Assembly (NCBI RefSeq): GCF_013761245.1
Contig: NZ_JACDUT010000004.1
Span: 1 to 64,000, forward strand
DNA: 64,000 nt
DNA from: Thermaerobacillus caldiproteolyticus
GTDB lineage: Bacteria; Bacillota; Bacilli; Bacillales; Anoxybacillaceae
Reading direction: 5' to 3'
Below, one piece after another: positions 41,720-51,666 of this stretch. The stretch's first letter is position 1. Every line of letters begins with the position of its first letter. The position numbers and the translations under genes are program-made. The notes beneath the pieces were generated by a model that was given only the letters and a program-made list of their open reading frames with translations, was not told the origin of the DNA and made no database searches.

Positions 41720-42391
41720 ATGAGACTATTAGTCGTTGAAGATCATCTTGATTTACTTGAGGCGATGATTGAAATCTTATCTGATGAGTTTGTCGTTGAT
41801 AGTGCCACAGATGGCGAAGAAGGGTTATTTTTAGCCCTGCAAAACATTTACGATGCGATTATATTGGATGTGATGTTGCCGGGAATGGATGGTTTTGAAA
41901 TTGTACAACGAATCAGAAAAGAAGAGATTGCTACGCCAGTTTTATTTTTAACAGCAAAAGATTCCCTCGAAGATCGGGTGAAAGGGTTAGATTTTGGCGG
42001 GGACGACTACTTAGTCAAACCGTTTCAAGCCCCTGAGCTGAAGGCACGCATTCGGGCATTGCTACGGCGCAGCGGCGGTTTTACAACAAAACAGACCATT
42101 CGCTATCGTGGGATTGAGCTATTCGGAAAAGAAAAGGATGTCATTGTAGATGGGCATCCTATCAAAGTAACAGCGAAACAATATGAGTTATTAGAGTACC
42201 TTATCCATAATAAGGGAATGATTTTAACAAAAGAACAAATCTATGATCGGGTATGGGGATTTGATTCGGATACAACGATTGCGATTGTCGAAGTGTTCAT
42301 TCATCATCTTCGTAAAAAACTTGAACCGTTTGGCTATCATACGGATATTAAAACGGTTCGTGGCGTCGGATATATGTTAACAGACCAGTAG
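41720..42391 (+). CDS. OmpR-family response regulator
   Basis: 223 residues: a receiver domain (1-115) with acidic VVEDH, phospho-acceptor Asp in AIILDVMLPGMDG, TAKDS and DDYLVKPF, then a winged-helix DNA-binding domain (125-223, TAKQYELLEYLIHNKGMILT and TVRGVGYML). ATG at 41,720 behind GGTGGA. Paired with the kinase gene 16 bases downstream; the adjacent efflux operon is its likely target. Confidence 0.94.
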   Translation: MRLLVVEDHLDLLEAMIEILSDEFVVDSATDGEEGLFLALQNIYDAIILDVMLPGMDGFEIVQRIRKEEIATPVLFLTAKDSLEDRVKGLDFGGDDYLVKPFQAPELKARIRALLRRSGGFTTKQTIRYRGIELFGKEKDVIVDGHPIKVTAKQYELLEYLIHNKGMILTKEQIYDRVWGFDSDTTIAIVEVFIHHLRKKLEPFGYHTDIKTVRGVGYMLTDQ

Positions 42392-42407
42392 GGCAGGGGA
42401 GAAAACG

Positions 42408-43631
42408 ATGTTTCAACGCACTCATCTTCGACTGACGCTGTTAAATTCGTTAGTTTTTTTCGTTTTAATTAGCGTCTTAGGGACAGCACTATATTCGTAT
42501 ATGCATGCCCGCTTGTACCAAGAAGTGGATGCAGCGCTTATGAGGGTAGCGGAACGAATAGCATATGGAAAACCATGGGAAAGGGACGTTCCTTTTTTAC
42601 GAGATCCACGTGTGTTTATCGTGATTTGGAATGAAAAAGGCGAAATGATGGACCTGAATCGCGACACAACGATTTTCACACAAGCTCATATCGTTCCGCC
42701 TAAACAATTGAATGAACTATACGATATGAACATTGAAAACTTTTATTTTCGGGCGATTGCGATCCAAATGGATACGGACTTCGGAAAAATAACGGTACAA
42801 ATTTTGCGAAATGTTAATTCCGAAAGAGAAATTTTAGATCAGCTTTTGTTGATCATTGTGACTGGATGCATAATCGGGGGACTTTGTGCAGTAGCAGCCG
42901 GATATTTTCTTGCGGGAAGAGCTCTTGTGCCGATTCAACAGGCATGGCAAAAACAACAGCAATTTGTTTCAGACGCTTCCCATGAATTGCGAACCCCGTT
43001 AGCGGTGATACAAGCGAAAACGGATTTATTGTTCCGTTCTCTTCCCGCAACGATTGAAGAAAAAATTGTTGATATTTCCATTATCTCTAAAGAATGTAGA
43101 CGACTTTCCAAATTAGTCGCTAACTTGCTTACATTGGCACGTTCAGATTCTAATCAAATTGAAATCAAAAAGGAAGCATTTCGATTAGATGAGTTGTTAA
43201 GAGAAATTGTTGATCATTATTCGGAAATTGCTTCTTATCAGCAAAAAGATATGACATTAAATGTAGAGTCTCCAATTTTATTTACTGCGGATAAAGAACG
43301 AATTCATCAGTTGCTTGTCATTCTACTAGATAATGCGATGAAATATACTGAAGAAGGGGGAAGAATTCACCTTTCTTGTCATCAAACTGCTTCTTCGATT
43401 ACGCTTGAGGTACAAGATAATGGGATTGGTATTGCGAAAGAAGAGATTCCGAAAATTTTTGACCGCTTCTATCAAAGCGATAAAGCGCGTACGAAGTCAG
43501 ATGGAGCCGGATTAGGGCTTTCCATTGCCAAGTGGATTATTGAGAAGCACGAGGGGAAAGTAAAAGTTTATAGCCAATTAGGTGAAGGAACGCGCTTTGA
43601 AATTATCTTCCCGAAGTATCCAAAAAGATGA
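42408..43631 (+). CDS. Sensor histidine kinase (HisKA type)
   Basis: 407 residues with two membrane helices (about 10-30 and 148-172) enclosing an extracytoplasmic sensor of about 115 residues. The kinase core follows: SDASHELRTPLAVIQ (phospho-His about residue 195), N-box LLDNAMKYTEEGG, DNGIGIAKEE, and GAGLGLSIAKWIIEKHEG. No HAMP domain is evident. It partners with the preceding regulator. The signal is unknown. Confidence 0.93.
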   Translation: MFQRTHLRLTLLNSLVFFVLISVLGTALYSYMHARLYQEVDAALMRVAERIAYGKPWERDVPFLRDPRVFIVIWNEKGEMMDLNRDTTIFTQAHIVPPKQLNELYDMNIENFYFRAIAIQMDTDFGKITVQILRNVNSEREILDQLLLIIVTGCIIGGLCAVAAGYFLAGRALVPIQQAWQKQQQFVSDASHELRTPLAVIQAKTDLLFRSLPATIEEKIVDISIISKECRRLSKLVANLLTLARSDSNQIEIKKEAFRLDELLREIVDHYSEIASYQQKDMTLNVESPILFTADKERIHQLLVILLDNAMKYTEEGGRIHLSCHQTASSITLEVQDNGIGIAKEEIPKIFDRFYQSDKARTKSDGAGLGLSIAKWIIEKHEGKVKVYSQLGEGTRFEIIFPKYPKR

Positions 43632-43633
43632 AC

Positions 43634-43668
43634 GAACACTCGCATTTCATATGCAGGGTGTTTTTATT
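43634..43668 (+). terminator. Terminator after the kinase gene
   Basis: AACACTCGCAT, TTCAT, ATGCAGGGTGTT, then T-rich sequence. Confidence 0.8.
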
Positions 43669-44089
43669 TTTTAGGAAAAGTTAAGGAAAGATGGACATAT
43701 GGATGTATTCCTCAAATAAGTAAGGAAAGGAGAATGATACGGACCATTCATTTTTAGAATTGTTCTTATTATGTATGTAAACGGAGAAGAGAGAGGAAGG
43801 GAAAATTTCAGAGCGGTTAGTGAACAGGGATTCCTGACCGGTTCGCGAAGCGGGAACTTGGGCAAAACCAGCTAATATAGGGTCATTGAATGGTGATGTT
43901 GCAATAGAAGAAGAGAAAGAAATTCGTTACAAAGATTCGTCTGCGAACTTCATACGGGCTCAATTGGTCTAGTGAGTTCGATTGGAATACTCGTAATACC
44001 TAGGACCGGTTTGACCATGTTTATTCATTTTCTTCTGATGAAACAAAAGGTGAACAAACGAAAACAACTTGTTATGTGAGGCAATAAAA
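43669..44089. other. No gene recognised
   Basis: About 420 bases of sequence with several short frames but no ribosome binding site or family match that I can see; probably decayed. Confidence 0.45.
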
Positions 44090-44124
44090 ATATGGGGCTC
44101 GCTTTTCATGAAGGATAGCCCCAT
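44090..44124 (-). terminator. Terminator of the lipoprotein gene
   Basis: On the minus strand GGGGCT, a 17-base loop, AGCCCC and ATATTTTTATTG. Confidence 0.65.
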
Positions 44125-44187
44125 TCAAGTTTATCATCAATAACGGAGGAACCTCCTACAACCAATAAGGAAGTAGGCGGGAGTAAC

Positions 44188-45354
44188 TCAATATTGACTT
44201 GATATCGTTTTTGCCATGGCTAAAAATTCAGCAAGATGACTGTCTTCTTTTGGAAGATGAATCGTTATGCGCATATTTGGATAATGCGCATTGTTTTTAA
44301 TAAGAAATGCTTCTGTCCAATGATCTTCGTTATGGGTATGATAGACAGTCATTCCTGCGAAAAGAGGATGAGATTCAGAGGAGATCGATGTTGTTACTTG
44401 TTTATCAATGGCTTTCATTTTTTCCATTGTTTCGAATTCTACTTGATTCCAATCAATATCATCTCCAAGACATTCAATGTCCATATAATACTGTTCGTCA
44501 CCTTTGATGTAAATGCGGTCGAGATGAGGTTCGACCGCATCCGCTTTGTAATTTGGTAGCACGTATAGATGGAATGGTTGATTCGAGCTTGTATAAAGGG
44601 TCCCTGTTGCTTTTGTTTCCTGACCATTGACGGTATATGTTATCGTGTGTGTTGAAGGAAGACTGCTAGCAGGCGAACTAGTTGGTTCATCAGGATTTGT
44701 CGTTTTTTCTTTTGACTTTGAAGTCTCTGTTTTTGTTATCGTTTCTAACATGGCCAAAATCGGCGCAAGCACTTCTTTGTTTCGTGGTGTTTGAATTGTG
44801 AACATCATCGGAATCGGTTTATTTACTCCAATGACGTTTACCGCTGTATCTTCTGTATGGACCTTATACCAAACGGATTGCTGAAACATTCCGCTAAGAT
44901 GAGTCGTATCTTGCCGGACAGCGCTAGAAGATATCGCTTTTGCTTGATCTTCAACGAGTTGGGCGTAATCCATTTCGCTTCCTTCTGGATGAATAAGACG
45001 AATTCTAACGACCATATCATCTTTTAGTAAAACATCTGAATTTGGCTCTTCTGCTTCGAGTTCCCATCCTTTGAGCGTGTATAAGGAAAACCCTTGATTA
45101 TCGCTGGTTTTCAGAAATGCTGTTTCCTCATATTTTTTTCCATCAATAGTATAGGATAACTGTTTTTCAGAAGAAGGGGTTTGTTTTTCTTCTTGGTTCT
45201 GCTCATTGGTAGAAAGAGGGTGATTTTCTTTTTCTTTCTGCTCTTTTACAGGGACACTGCTGTTTGCTTTTTCGCTGCTTTCCTTTGTACCACATCCGGA
45301 AATAAGTGCTATGCTGAATAGAAATGCGGCTAAAGCTTTCCACGTCATTTTCAT
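44188..45354 (-). CDS. Lipoprotein with two tandem copies of one domain
   Basis: 388 residues. A signal peptide ends in the lipobox LISGC (Cys about residue 21), then comes a charged, Ser/Glu/Lys-rich linker. Two related domains follow: LSYTIDGKKYEETAFLKTSD...FSLYTLKGWELEAEEP (about 80-220) and ITYTVNGQETKATGTLYTSS...FHLYVLPNYKADAVEP (about 245-388), each ending with a LAMLETI/LAMAKTI helix. ATG at 45,354 behind AAGGGGG. It is a single gene. The duplicated domain is unknown to me; a surface or spore-related role is a guess. Confidence 0.8.
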   Translation of the reverse strand: MKMTWKALAAFLFSIALISGCGTKESSEKANSSVPVKEQKEKENHPLSTNEQNQEEKQTPSSEKQLSYTIDGKKYEETAFLKTSDNQGFSLYTLKGWELEAEEPNSDVLLKDDMVVRIRLIHPEGSEMDYAQLVEDQAKAISSSAVRQDTTHLSGMFQQSVWYKVHTEDTAVNVIGVNKPIPMMFTIQTPRNKEVLAPILAMLETITKTETSKSKEKTTNPDEPTSSPASSLPSTHTITYTVNGQETKATGTLYTSSNQPFHLYVLPNYKADAVEPHLDRIYIKGDEQYYMDIECLGDDIDWNQVEFETMEKMKAIDKQVTTSISSESHPLFAGMTVYHTHNEDHWTEAFLIKNNAHYPNMRITIHLPKEDSHLAEFLAMAKTISSQY

Positions 45355-45419
45355 TAGTGATTCCCCCTTGATTATCAAGTACCCTGTATTATATTAGTCG
45401 AAACATCATTGGAAAGGTT

Positions 45420-46163
45420 ACGTTTGCAGAAGTTCTGCTAAAATAGTTATGAAGAACAAAAAATACGAAGGAAGAAACAGGCGTTTTAAGAAGAAAAGCG
45501 ACGGAAATAGCCGAGATTTATCAAAAAACGCAAAGATAAAAGAGGTGGCTGGTCCGATTGCGTAAGGATGGGAAGACGCCTGCGCTACTATTAAATTATA
45601 TATCTTAATTGAAAGAATCATCTACTGATGAAGAGAGGATTGTTCCGATTCAAAGGATAGGCAAATCATCGATTTTTGTCCGGATGAAGACGACGTATTG
45701 CCGATGGAATCAAATAGGAAGTAAGCAATTTTTTGATGAACACGATTGAGAAGGTTTTTTCAAAGGTGACAGGGTGTTTTGTGATCGATTATGATAAACA
45801 ATGTATCGTTGCCTCTATTAGAATCATATGGAGAGAAGAAGATACGCATACGGAAGAAAAAAAGAGAAATGTATTTATGATGTGATGGGTGATGTGGAGA
45901 AAAAATGTTAGAATGCTGTCCGGCTTAATAGCATATACGTGCATTACCCGGCATTAAGTGAGTTTGTCAATTGATTCGGAAGATGCGGATTGCCCCGGTG
46001 AATTTGGAGAAGAGAATGATGAACGTATGGACGGACAATCCGCAAGAAAGTATCATCTGGTTATCACAATTGCTGATTGAAACGTATGAATTTATAATTC
46101 AAATCGAAATATAGATCAGTATAAGCAAAAGCTTCTCCTTGCTAGACCGGAGAATAAGCAAGT
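45420..46163. other. Decayed DNA, no intact gene
   Basis: About 740 bases with short frames in changing phases, such as FSKVTGCFVIDYDKQCIVAS followed by IRIIWREEDTHTEEKKRN near 45,760-45,890, that may come from one lost gene. No family recognised. Confidence 0.45.
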
Positions 46164-46298
46164 TTACATAAAGAATGTTTTGAATGGATCGTTTTCGTTG
46201 TAATATTCCTGTTCAGCTTTTGGGTTTGCCTGTAAAGCGATGTGTGCTCCAAACCATTCAATGAGGCATAAAAGCAGAAAAATGAATATTCCACCCAT
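46164..46298 (-). CDS. 44-residue membrane peptide
   Basis: GGIFIFLLLCLIEWFGAHIA then LQANPKAEQEYYNENDPFKT and FFM: one membrane helix with an acidic cytoplasmic or external tail. ATG at 46,298 behind AAAGGGGGAA at slightly long spacing. Divergent from the LacI gene. Function unknown. Confidence 0.6.
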   Translation of the reverse strand: MGGIFIFLLLCLIEWFGAHIALQANPKAEQEYYNENDPFKTFFM

Positions 46299-46340
46299 AG
46301 AAAAAATTCCCCCTTTATTTGTTTGTTGAAACTATAATGT

Positions 46341-46354
46341 ATGAAAAGCGTTTC
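46341..46354. promoter_or_regulatory. Palindrome before the LacI gene
   Basis: TGAAAAGCGTTTCA, 4 bases downstream of a TATAAT at 46,332. It resembles a LacI/GalR-type operator but departs from the cre consensus in the centre, so autoregulation is more likely than CcpA. Confidence 0.45.
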
Positions 46355-46387
46355 AATGCAATAGCTTTTTTGGAAAAGGTGAGGATG

Positions 46388-47365
46388 ATGGCAAACATTC
46401 GTGAAATTGCAAAAGTAGCCGGTGTTTCGGTTGCTACGGTGTCAAGGGTATTGAACGGGTACCCTTACGTGAAAGAGGAAAAACGAAAAGCGGTTTGGGA
46501 GGCAGTCGAGAAGCTCAATTACACGAAAAACATTAATGCTGTTCATTTAGCCAAGGGGAAAACATCGATAGTTGGGGTCGTGTTACCCTATGTAAATCAC
46601 CCGTACTTCGGTGCGATTGTAGAAGGGATTTCGAGAGAAGCGCTTCGGTACGGTTACCATCTTCTTTTATTCCAAACAAACTACGAAGTACAGAAAGAGT
46701 TGGAAGCGCTTGAAATGTTGAGAATGAAACAAGTAGACGGACTGATCATTTGTTCGCGCATAGTCAGTTGGGATGTGATTGACGTGTATAAAGATGACGG
46801 GCCTATTGTTTTATGTGAAGATGTAAAAGGAAGAGACGTATTATCTGTTTACATTAATCATTACGAGGCTTTTCTGTTCGCGATGAAGTATTTAATGAAC
46901 AAAGGTCACCGAAAAATCGGATATTGTATTGGGAGAACAACCGGAACAAATAGTAAAGCTCGTGAGGCTGCCTATTATGATGCTTTGCGGAACATCCATG
47001 AATCGCCAAGGAAAGAATGGATTTTCGACCATTGTTTGTATATTGAGGATGGAAAAAGAGTCGTGAATGAGTGGCTTGCGCTGCCGGAAAAACCAACGGC
47101 ATTGTTAGTGTCAAGCGATCAAGTAGCAGCTGGCATCGTATTATGGGGAAGGCGCGAAGGAATAAATATCCCGGAAGATCTTGCTGTATTCAGTTTTGAT
47201 AATCATCCAATTGCGGAAGCCCTGGAAATTACAACGATGGATTTGCCGCTTTCGCTCATGGGAACGAAAGCGTTTCGCATGATTTATCAGTGTTTGGAAA
47301 CCGGCAAAATCGCAAAAAAATCGGAAAAATTGGATGCCCGTCTCATTGAGCGCTCATCGGTATAG
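46388..47365 (+). CDS. LacI-family transcriptional regulator
   Basis: 325 residues: N-terminal LacI helix-turn-helix (ANIREIAKVAGVSVATVSRV LNGYPYV) and a type 1 periplasmic-binding-like ligand domain (VGVVLPYVNHPYFGAIVEGI, GLIICSR, GRTTGTNSKAREAAYYDAL, LLVSSDQVAAGIV). ATG 46,388 is favoured because AGGTGAGG lies just upstream. A dyad TGAAAAGCGTTTCA at 46,341-46,354 next to a TATAAT may be its own operator. No sugar-utilisation gene is adjacent, so the regulated pathway is not evident. Confidence 0.9.
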   Translation: MANIREIAKVAGVSVATVSRVLNGYPYVKEEKRKAVWEAVEKLNYTKNINAVHLAKGKTSIVGVVLPYVNHPYFGAIVEGISREALRYGYHLLLFQTNYEVQKELEALEMLRMKQVDGLIICSRIVSWDVIDVYKDDGPIVLCEDVKGRDVLSVYINHYEAFLFAMKYLMNKGHRKIGYCIGRTTGTNSKAREAAYYDALRNIHESPRKEWIFDHCLYIEDGKRVVNEWLALPEKPTALLVSSDQVAAGIVLWGRREGINIPEDLAVFSFDNHPIAEALEITTMDLPLSLMGTKAFRMIYQCLETGKIAKKSEKLDARLIERSSV

Positions 47366-47372
47366 CTAACAA

Positions 47373-47410
47373 AAGCAGAACAGGGCACACATATATTCAC
47401 TGTTCTGCTT
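47373..47410. terminator. Shared terminator of the LacI and dctR genes
   Basis: AAGCAGAACAG and CTGTTCTGCTT form an 11-bp stem between the convergent genes. Confidence 0.85.
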
Positions 47411-47414
47411 GTCT

Positions 47415-48089
47415 CTATGCGTTTTTCATGATGTAACGGTTAACCGGGCGACCGATCCCTCCGTATTGAACGTCGAGTGTAACTTTTTGCTGCTTCTCTA
47501 AATATTCTAAATAGCGGCGTGCCGTCACACGTGCGATGCCCACTCCTTCGGCTACTTCCTCCGCTGAAACCGGCTCTGTTTGTTGACAAAGATAGTGGAT
47601 AATTTTCTGAAGAGTAATATCGTTTAATCCTTTTGGAAGTCTATTGCGCGCTTCCGCTTTATTTATTTGCAAAAGATTATCCAAATCTTGCTGTGTCAAT
47701 GTTTCTTTTTCTTTTAGTTTTTGACGGAACGAATGGTATTTTTCAAGCGACTGCTGAAGCCGTTCAAATTTAAACGGCTTCATAATATAGTCGAAGGCTC
47801 CGTTTTGCAATACGCGTCGTACAGTATCGATATCGCTTGCTGCTGTAATGGCAATAACATCTACTGCATGTCCTTCTGTGCGAATGTTTTGCAATGTTTC
47901 AAGCCCATCTTGGTGCGGCATATAAATGTCAATGATAGCTAAGTCAGGTTGAAGTTTGCGAATCATGTGCATGCCTTTTATGCCGTTTCCGGCTATACCG
48001 ATCACTTTAAATCCTTTTACTTGCTCAATAAATTGTCGATTGACTTCTTGCACCATTGGGTCGTCTTCAATGAGCAGCACTCTATACAT
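47415..48089 (-). CDS. dctR: DctR-like response regulator (CitB/DcuR family)
   Basis: 224 residues: a receiver domain with IEDDP, Asp in LAIIDIYMPHQDG, and DYIMKPFKFERL, then a C-terminal helix-turn-helix domain of the CitT/DctR type (TEPVSAEEVAEGVGIARVTA RRYLEYLE). In B. subtilis DctR, phosphorylated by DctS, activates dctP in response to C4-dicarboxylates. The gene follows dctS by 13 bases. Start at 48,089. Confidence 0.9.
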   Translation of the reverse strand: MYRVLLIEDDPMVQEVNRQFIEQVKGFKVIGIAGNGIKGMHMIRKLQPDLAIIDIYMPHQDGLETLQNIRTEGHAVDVIAITAASDIDTVRRVLQNGAFDYIMKPFKFERLQQSLEKYHSFRQKLKEKETLTQQDLDNLLQINKAEARNRLPKGLNDITLQKIIHYLCQQTEPVSAEEVAEGVGIARVTARRYLEYLEKQQKVTLDVQYGGIGRPVNRYIMKNA

Positions 48090-48102
48090 ATAACAGCGCT
48101 CC

Positions 48103-49683
48103 TTACATCTCAAATGTAATCGTAAAAATCGTTCCTTTTCCTTTTTCTGACTCTACGTGAATCTGTCCTTTCCCTTTTTCTACAATTTGTCTTACTAGGT
48201 GTAAACCGATGCCACGGCCGCTTGTTGCTTTTGTTGAAAAACCTTCGTCAAAAATGTGTTTCAGGTGTTGGGCATCAATACCGCAGCCGTTATCCTCAAC
48301 GGAGAGAGAAAGGATTTCCTCGTTTTGTTCAATGCTGATATATATTTCTTTCTCTCGATCGATGATACCTTGAAAGGAATCAAAGGCGTTTTCAATAAGA
48401 TTTCCAAGAATGATAACGAAATCATGATGATCTAATGGAGATGGAAATGCGTTCAGTCGGCTATGGCGATCAATGATGACACGAATGCCGAGCTCTTTAC
48501 CGCGACTAATTTTGCTGAGTAGAAGTCCAGAAATGCTTTCATTGTGAATCTGTTTGCTTAAAAATCGTGTTAGTTCTTCTTGTTCTTCTGTCATGTGAAA
48601 CACATATTCAAGCACTTTTTCTTTATAGCCCAATTGAATGAGACCGGCAATTGTGTGAAGTTTGTTCATATATTCGTGGTTTTGCACGCGCAAGGCGCTC
48701 ACAAATGCTTTTACGCCAGTTAACTCCTCGGCAAGCTTTTTCACTTCAGTTCGATCTTGAAAGATGGCAACCGCTCCGACCGTTTGGCCATTTACTTTAA
48801 TGGGAATTCGATTGCTCCAAATGGTTAAACTCCCGAGTTGTAGTTCCTTGTTATAAATCGGTTGGTTAATGGTTAAAATTTCTGGCAAATGCGTATCAGG
48901 AATAACCGAACGGATCGGTTTGCCGATGACGTCTCCGTGAATGCCTAGCATTTGTTTAGCTTTATCGTTAAAAATCGTAATTTTTTCATCGGTATCGATG
49001 GCAATGACTCCTTCGTGCATCGCATTAAACGTTTCCGTTCGTTCGACGAGCAGTTTAGCAATTTCATGCGGTTCAAGATGAAACATTTGTCGTTTTATAT
49101 GAGAGGCAAGGAGCCATGCCCCCATTCCACCAAATAACAAGGAGAGCGTAGTGGTGATGAAAATTTCTACTTTTAAGGAGGCCAGCACTTCGATAAAGCT
49201 CGGCAATTGATAGGCAGCGATGACTACTCCAATCTGCTGGTGTTCACGGTTCATAACCGGAACAAAAGCACGAATGACCGTTCCGATTTCACCACGCGCT
49301 TTTGATGTATACGTATGCTCTGCAAAGGCAGGGCCTTCATCCGCTCCATGGGAGATACGGCCGATCATTTTTGGAACGGGATGGGAAAGACGAACTTTGT
49401 TCATGTCAAGAACAACGATGTAATTGGCGCCATGAATAATACGGACGCGCTCAACAATCACATTAATCAAGGATCTCTCATTTTGTGTTCCTGTGATATA
49501 GTGTTTAATTTCAGGAAGCTCCGAGACTGTCCGAGCAGTAAGTAGTGCTCGTTGTCTCAACTCTTCCTCTTTTGTATGAAAAAAATCTCCAATGACGAAC
49601 ATGCCGCTTAACAATACGGAAAAACTGACAATAAAGAAAATAAGGATTGTAATTTTCCAGCGAATAGATAATCGTCGCAGCAA
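48103..49683 (-). CDS. dctS: DctS-like sensor kinase (CitA/DcuS family)
   Basis: 526 residues: two membrane helices (about 10-30 and 170-190) around an extracytoplasmic PAS/Cache sensor, a cytoplasmic PAS domain (about 215-320, MHEGVIAIDTDEKITIFNDK), the CitA-type H-box VQNHEYMNKLHTIAGLIQLG, N-box NLIENAFDSF and GRGIGLHLVRQIVEKG. Family members sense citrate, malate or fumarate. Encoded with dctR and divergent from dctB, as expected for the dicarboxylate locus. Confidence 0.92.
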   Translation of the reverse strand: MLRRLSIRWKITILIFFIVSFSVLLSGMFVIGDFFHTKEEELRQRALLTARTVSELPEIKHYITGTQNERSLINVIVERVRIIHGANYIVVLDMNKVRLSHPVPKMIGRISHGADEGPAFAEHTYTSKARGEIGTVIRAFVPVMNREHQQIGVVIAAYQLPSFIEVLASLKVEIFITTTLSLLFGGMGAWLLASHIKRQMFHLEPHEIAKLLVERTETFNAMHEGVIAIDTDEKITIFNDKAKQMLGIHGDVIGKPIRSVIPDTHLPEILTINQPIYNKELQLGSLTIWSNRIPIKVNGQTVGAVAIFQDRTEVKKLAEELTGVKAFVSALRVQNHEYMNKLHTIAGLIQLGYKEKVLEYVFHMTEEQEELTRFLSKQIHNESISGLLLSKISRGKELGIRVIIDRHSRLNAFPSPLDHHDFVIILGNLIENAFDSFQGIIDREKEIYISIEQNEEILSLSVEDNGCGIDAQHLKHIFDEGFSTKATSGRGIGLHLVRQIVEKGKGQIHVESEKGKGTIFTITFEM

Positions 49684-49788
49684 TGGAAATCCCTCTTTTT
49701 TTATCGAGATGGTCTACTACGTTCCCATTTTATCATTTTCGGTTTTATATGATAGAATTTTCTTAAATTAAAAAAAGTGGTGTGGAAC

Positions 49789-50838
49789 ATGAAACAACGC
49801 TGGGCGGTTATAGTAGCTGGATTTTTTTTGTTTATAGGTAGCCTTACTTTTATTATCTATCATTTTTCAGAAGAAAGTCTTGTATATGATGACGAACAAG
49901 AAGGATTAAATAAACAAATCGTCATTTATTTTAGTCATGTTGTTGCCGAAAATACGCCGAAAGGATTGGCGGCACAAAAGTTTGCGGAGCTTGTCGAGAA
50001 AAAAACAAACGGTCGTGTCAAAGTCGAAGTGTTTCCGAATGGATCCTTATATTCTGATGATGAGGAAATCGATGCGCTGTTGCGCGGTGATGTCCAAATG
50101 ATCGCTCCTTCGTTTTCGAAGGTGACCGAGCTCATTCCTGAATGGCAAGTGCTCGATTTGCCGTTTATTTTCAAAGACTATCATGATGTAGAAAAAGCAT
50201 TTACTGGGGATGTAGGGAAGCAGCTATTAGCGATGTTAGAGAGCAAAGGAATCAAAGGTTTGGCATTATGGAGCAACGGTTTCAAACAAATGATGAGTAA
50301 TCGTCGTCTTTTGATTGAACCCCGTGATTTTTATGAATTGAGATTTCGAATTATGCCAAGTGATATTATTAAAAAGCAATTTCAACTGTTAGGTAGTGAA
50401 CCGATTGCTGTTCCGTTTGACAATGTATATAGTTCCCTTGAAAACCATGAGCTTGATGGCCAAGAAAACACGATTTCTAACATTTACTCAAAAGGATTTT
50501 ACCGCTTTCAACCGTATTTGACGATCAGTAATCACGGGTATTTAGGTTATGCCGTGATGGTCAATAAACAGTTTTGGGATCACTTGCCGAAAGAGATTCA
50601 GAAAAAAATTACTGAAGCTATGAAAGAAACGACGATTTGGAATTTACAGCAATCCAAACGGCAAAACGAACAGCAGCTTGCTCAGTTAAGGAAAAATCAT
50701 CGCATTCATATTTACGAATTGACAAATACAGACCGGAAAAAGTGGAAATCTCAATTTGCACCTTTATATCAAGAATTTGAAAAAGAGTTTGGCAACCATT
50801 TATTACGGCAAATTCAAAAAGAAGAGGGGGAATCTTAG
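49789..50838 (+). CDS. dctB: DctB-like C4-dicarboxylate-binding protein
   Basis: 349 residues with an N-terminal membrane anchor and a DctP/TRAP-type binding domain: IVIYFSHVVAENTPKGLAAQ KFAELVE, VEVFPNGSLYSDDEEIDAL, LRFRIMPSD (the carboxylate-binding Arg region) and GQENTISNIYSKGFY. It closely follows B. subtilis DctB, an accessory sensor that works with DctS rather than with a TRAP permease. No TRAP permease genes are present here. ATG 49,789 is chosen behind GTGGTGTGG. Confidence 0.9.
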   Translation: MKQRWAVIVAGFFLFIGSLTFIIYHFSEESLVYDDEQEGLNKQIVIYFSHVVAENTPKGLAAQKFAELVEKKTNGRVKVEVFPNGSLYSDDEEIDALLRGDVQMIAPSFSKVTELIPEWQVLDLPFIFKDYHDVEKAFTGDVGKQLLAMLESKGIKGLALWSNGFKQMMSNRRLLIEPRDFYELRFRIMPSDIIKKQFQLLGSEPIAVPFDNVYSSLENHELDGQENTISNIYSKGFYRFQPYLTISNHGYLGYAVMVNKQFWDHLPKEIQKKITEAMKETTIWNLQQSKRQNEQQLAQLRKNHRIHIYELTNTDRKKWKSQFAPLYQEFEKEFGNHLLRQIQKEEGES

Positions 50839-50919
50839 CGCTATGTTCAACATAAGGGCATATCTCCTCTATAACATACAAAAACATACGTTTCTTTTTT
50901 GAAAGGGAGAGATTTTTGG

Positions 50920-51477
50920 ATGAGGTTGTATGAAACGAACCGTTTAATATTAAGGGAATTAGATGAAACCTTTGCTTTGACAGTATTAAATTATTATCAA
51001 AGGAATAAAGATTTCTTGAAGGAATGGGAAGCAGAAAAGCCAGAGGATTTTTTTACATTAGAATACCAATCTGAAAGATTAAAGAAAGATATCGAATTAA
51101 CGAAATCAGGACACATCCTTAAACTATGGTTATTTCATAAGGATGATAAAGATTTTGCTAGAACAATTGGTTGCATCAGCTTTAGTAATATTGTGAGAAG
51201 CATTTTACAATCGTGTATTTTGGGGTATAAGCTGGATAAAGATGAGTTAAATAAGGGATACATAACAGAAGCACTACGAAAAGGTATCAAGATTATATTC
51301 AACGAATATCAACTTCATCGAATTGAGGCTCCAATCATGCTGAGGAATGAAGCTTCTATTCGAGTCGTAAAAAAATTAGGATTCGAAAATGAAGGGATAG
51401 CCAAAAAACTTCTAAAAGTTAACGGGAAGTGGGAAGACCACATGAGGTGGGTATTGTTGAATGACGAGATGCAATGA
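50920..51477 (+). CDS. GNAT acetyltransferase between dctB and dctP
   Basis: 185 residues, RimJ/RimL type: RLYETNRLILRELDETFALT, GYKLDKDELNKGYITEALRK (motif A is DELNKGYITEA, less canonical than most) and ASIRVVKKLGFENEGIAKKL. ATG 50,920 behind AAAGGGAG. Its AT-rich codon use and its place splitting dctB from dctP suggest a later insertion. The substrate is unknown. Confidence 0.88.
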   Translation: MRLYETNRLILRELDETFALTVLNYYQRNKDFLKEWEAEKPEDFFTLEYQSERLKKDIELTKSGHILKLWLFHKDDKDFARTIGCISFSNIVRSILQSCILGYKLDKDELNKGYITEALRKGIKIIFNEYQLHRIEAPIMLRNEASIRVVKKLGFENEGIAKKLLKVNGKWEDHMRWVLLNDEMQ

Positions 51478-51666
51478 ATGAATCTTCTATAATTATTAAT
51501 AGGGGCGATATAGCTGGCAACTGATATGTGTTTACCTTTTTTAGCTCTTGATAATGGGGTCTATTATTTTTTAGACCAAAATGAACAAAAAGACCATTAT
51601 TAACGTAATATTTATATTTTTTGAACATTTTGTTAATATAAAAACAAACAAAGGGAAATAATCTTT

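Noticed and set aside
46341-46354. Palindrome before the LacI gene as a cre site
   Set aside because: The central bases depart from the CG-centred cre consensus; a LacI-type autoregulatory operator is more likely.
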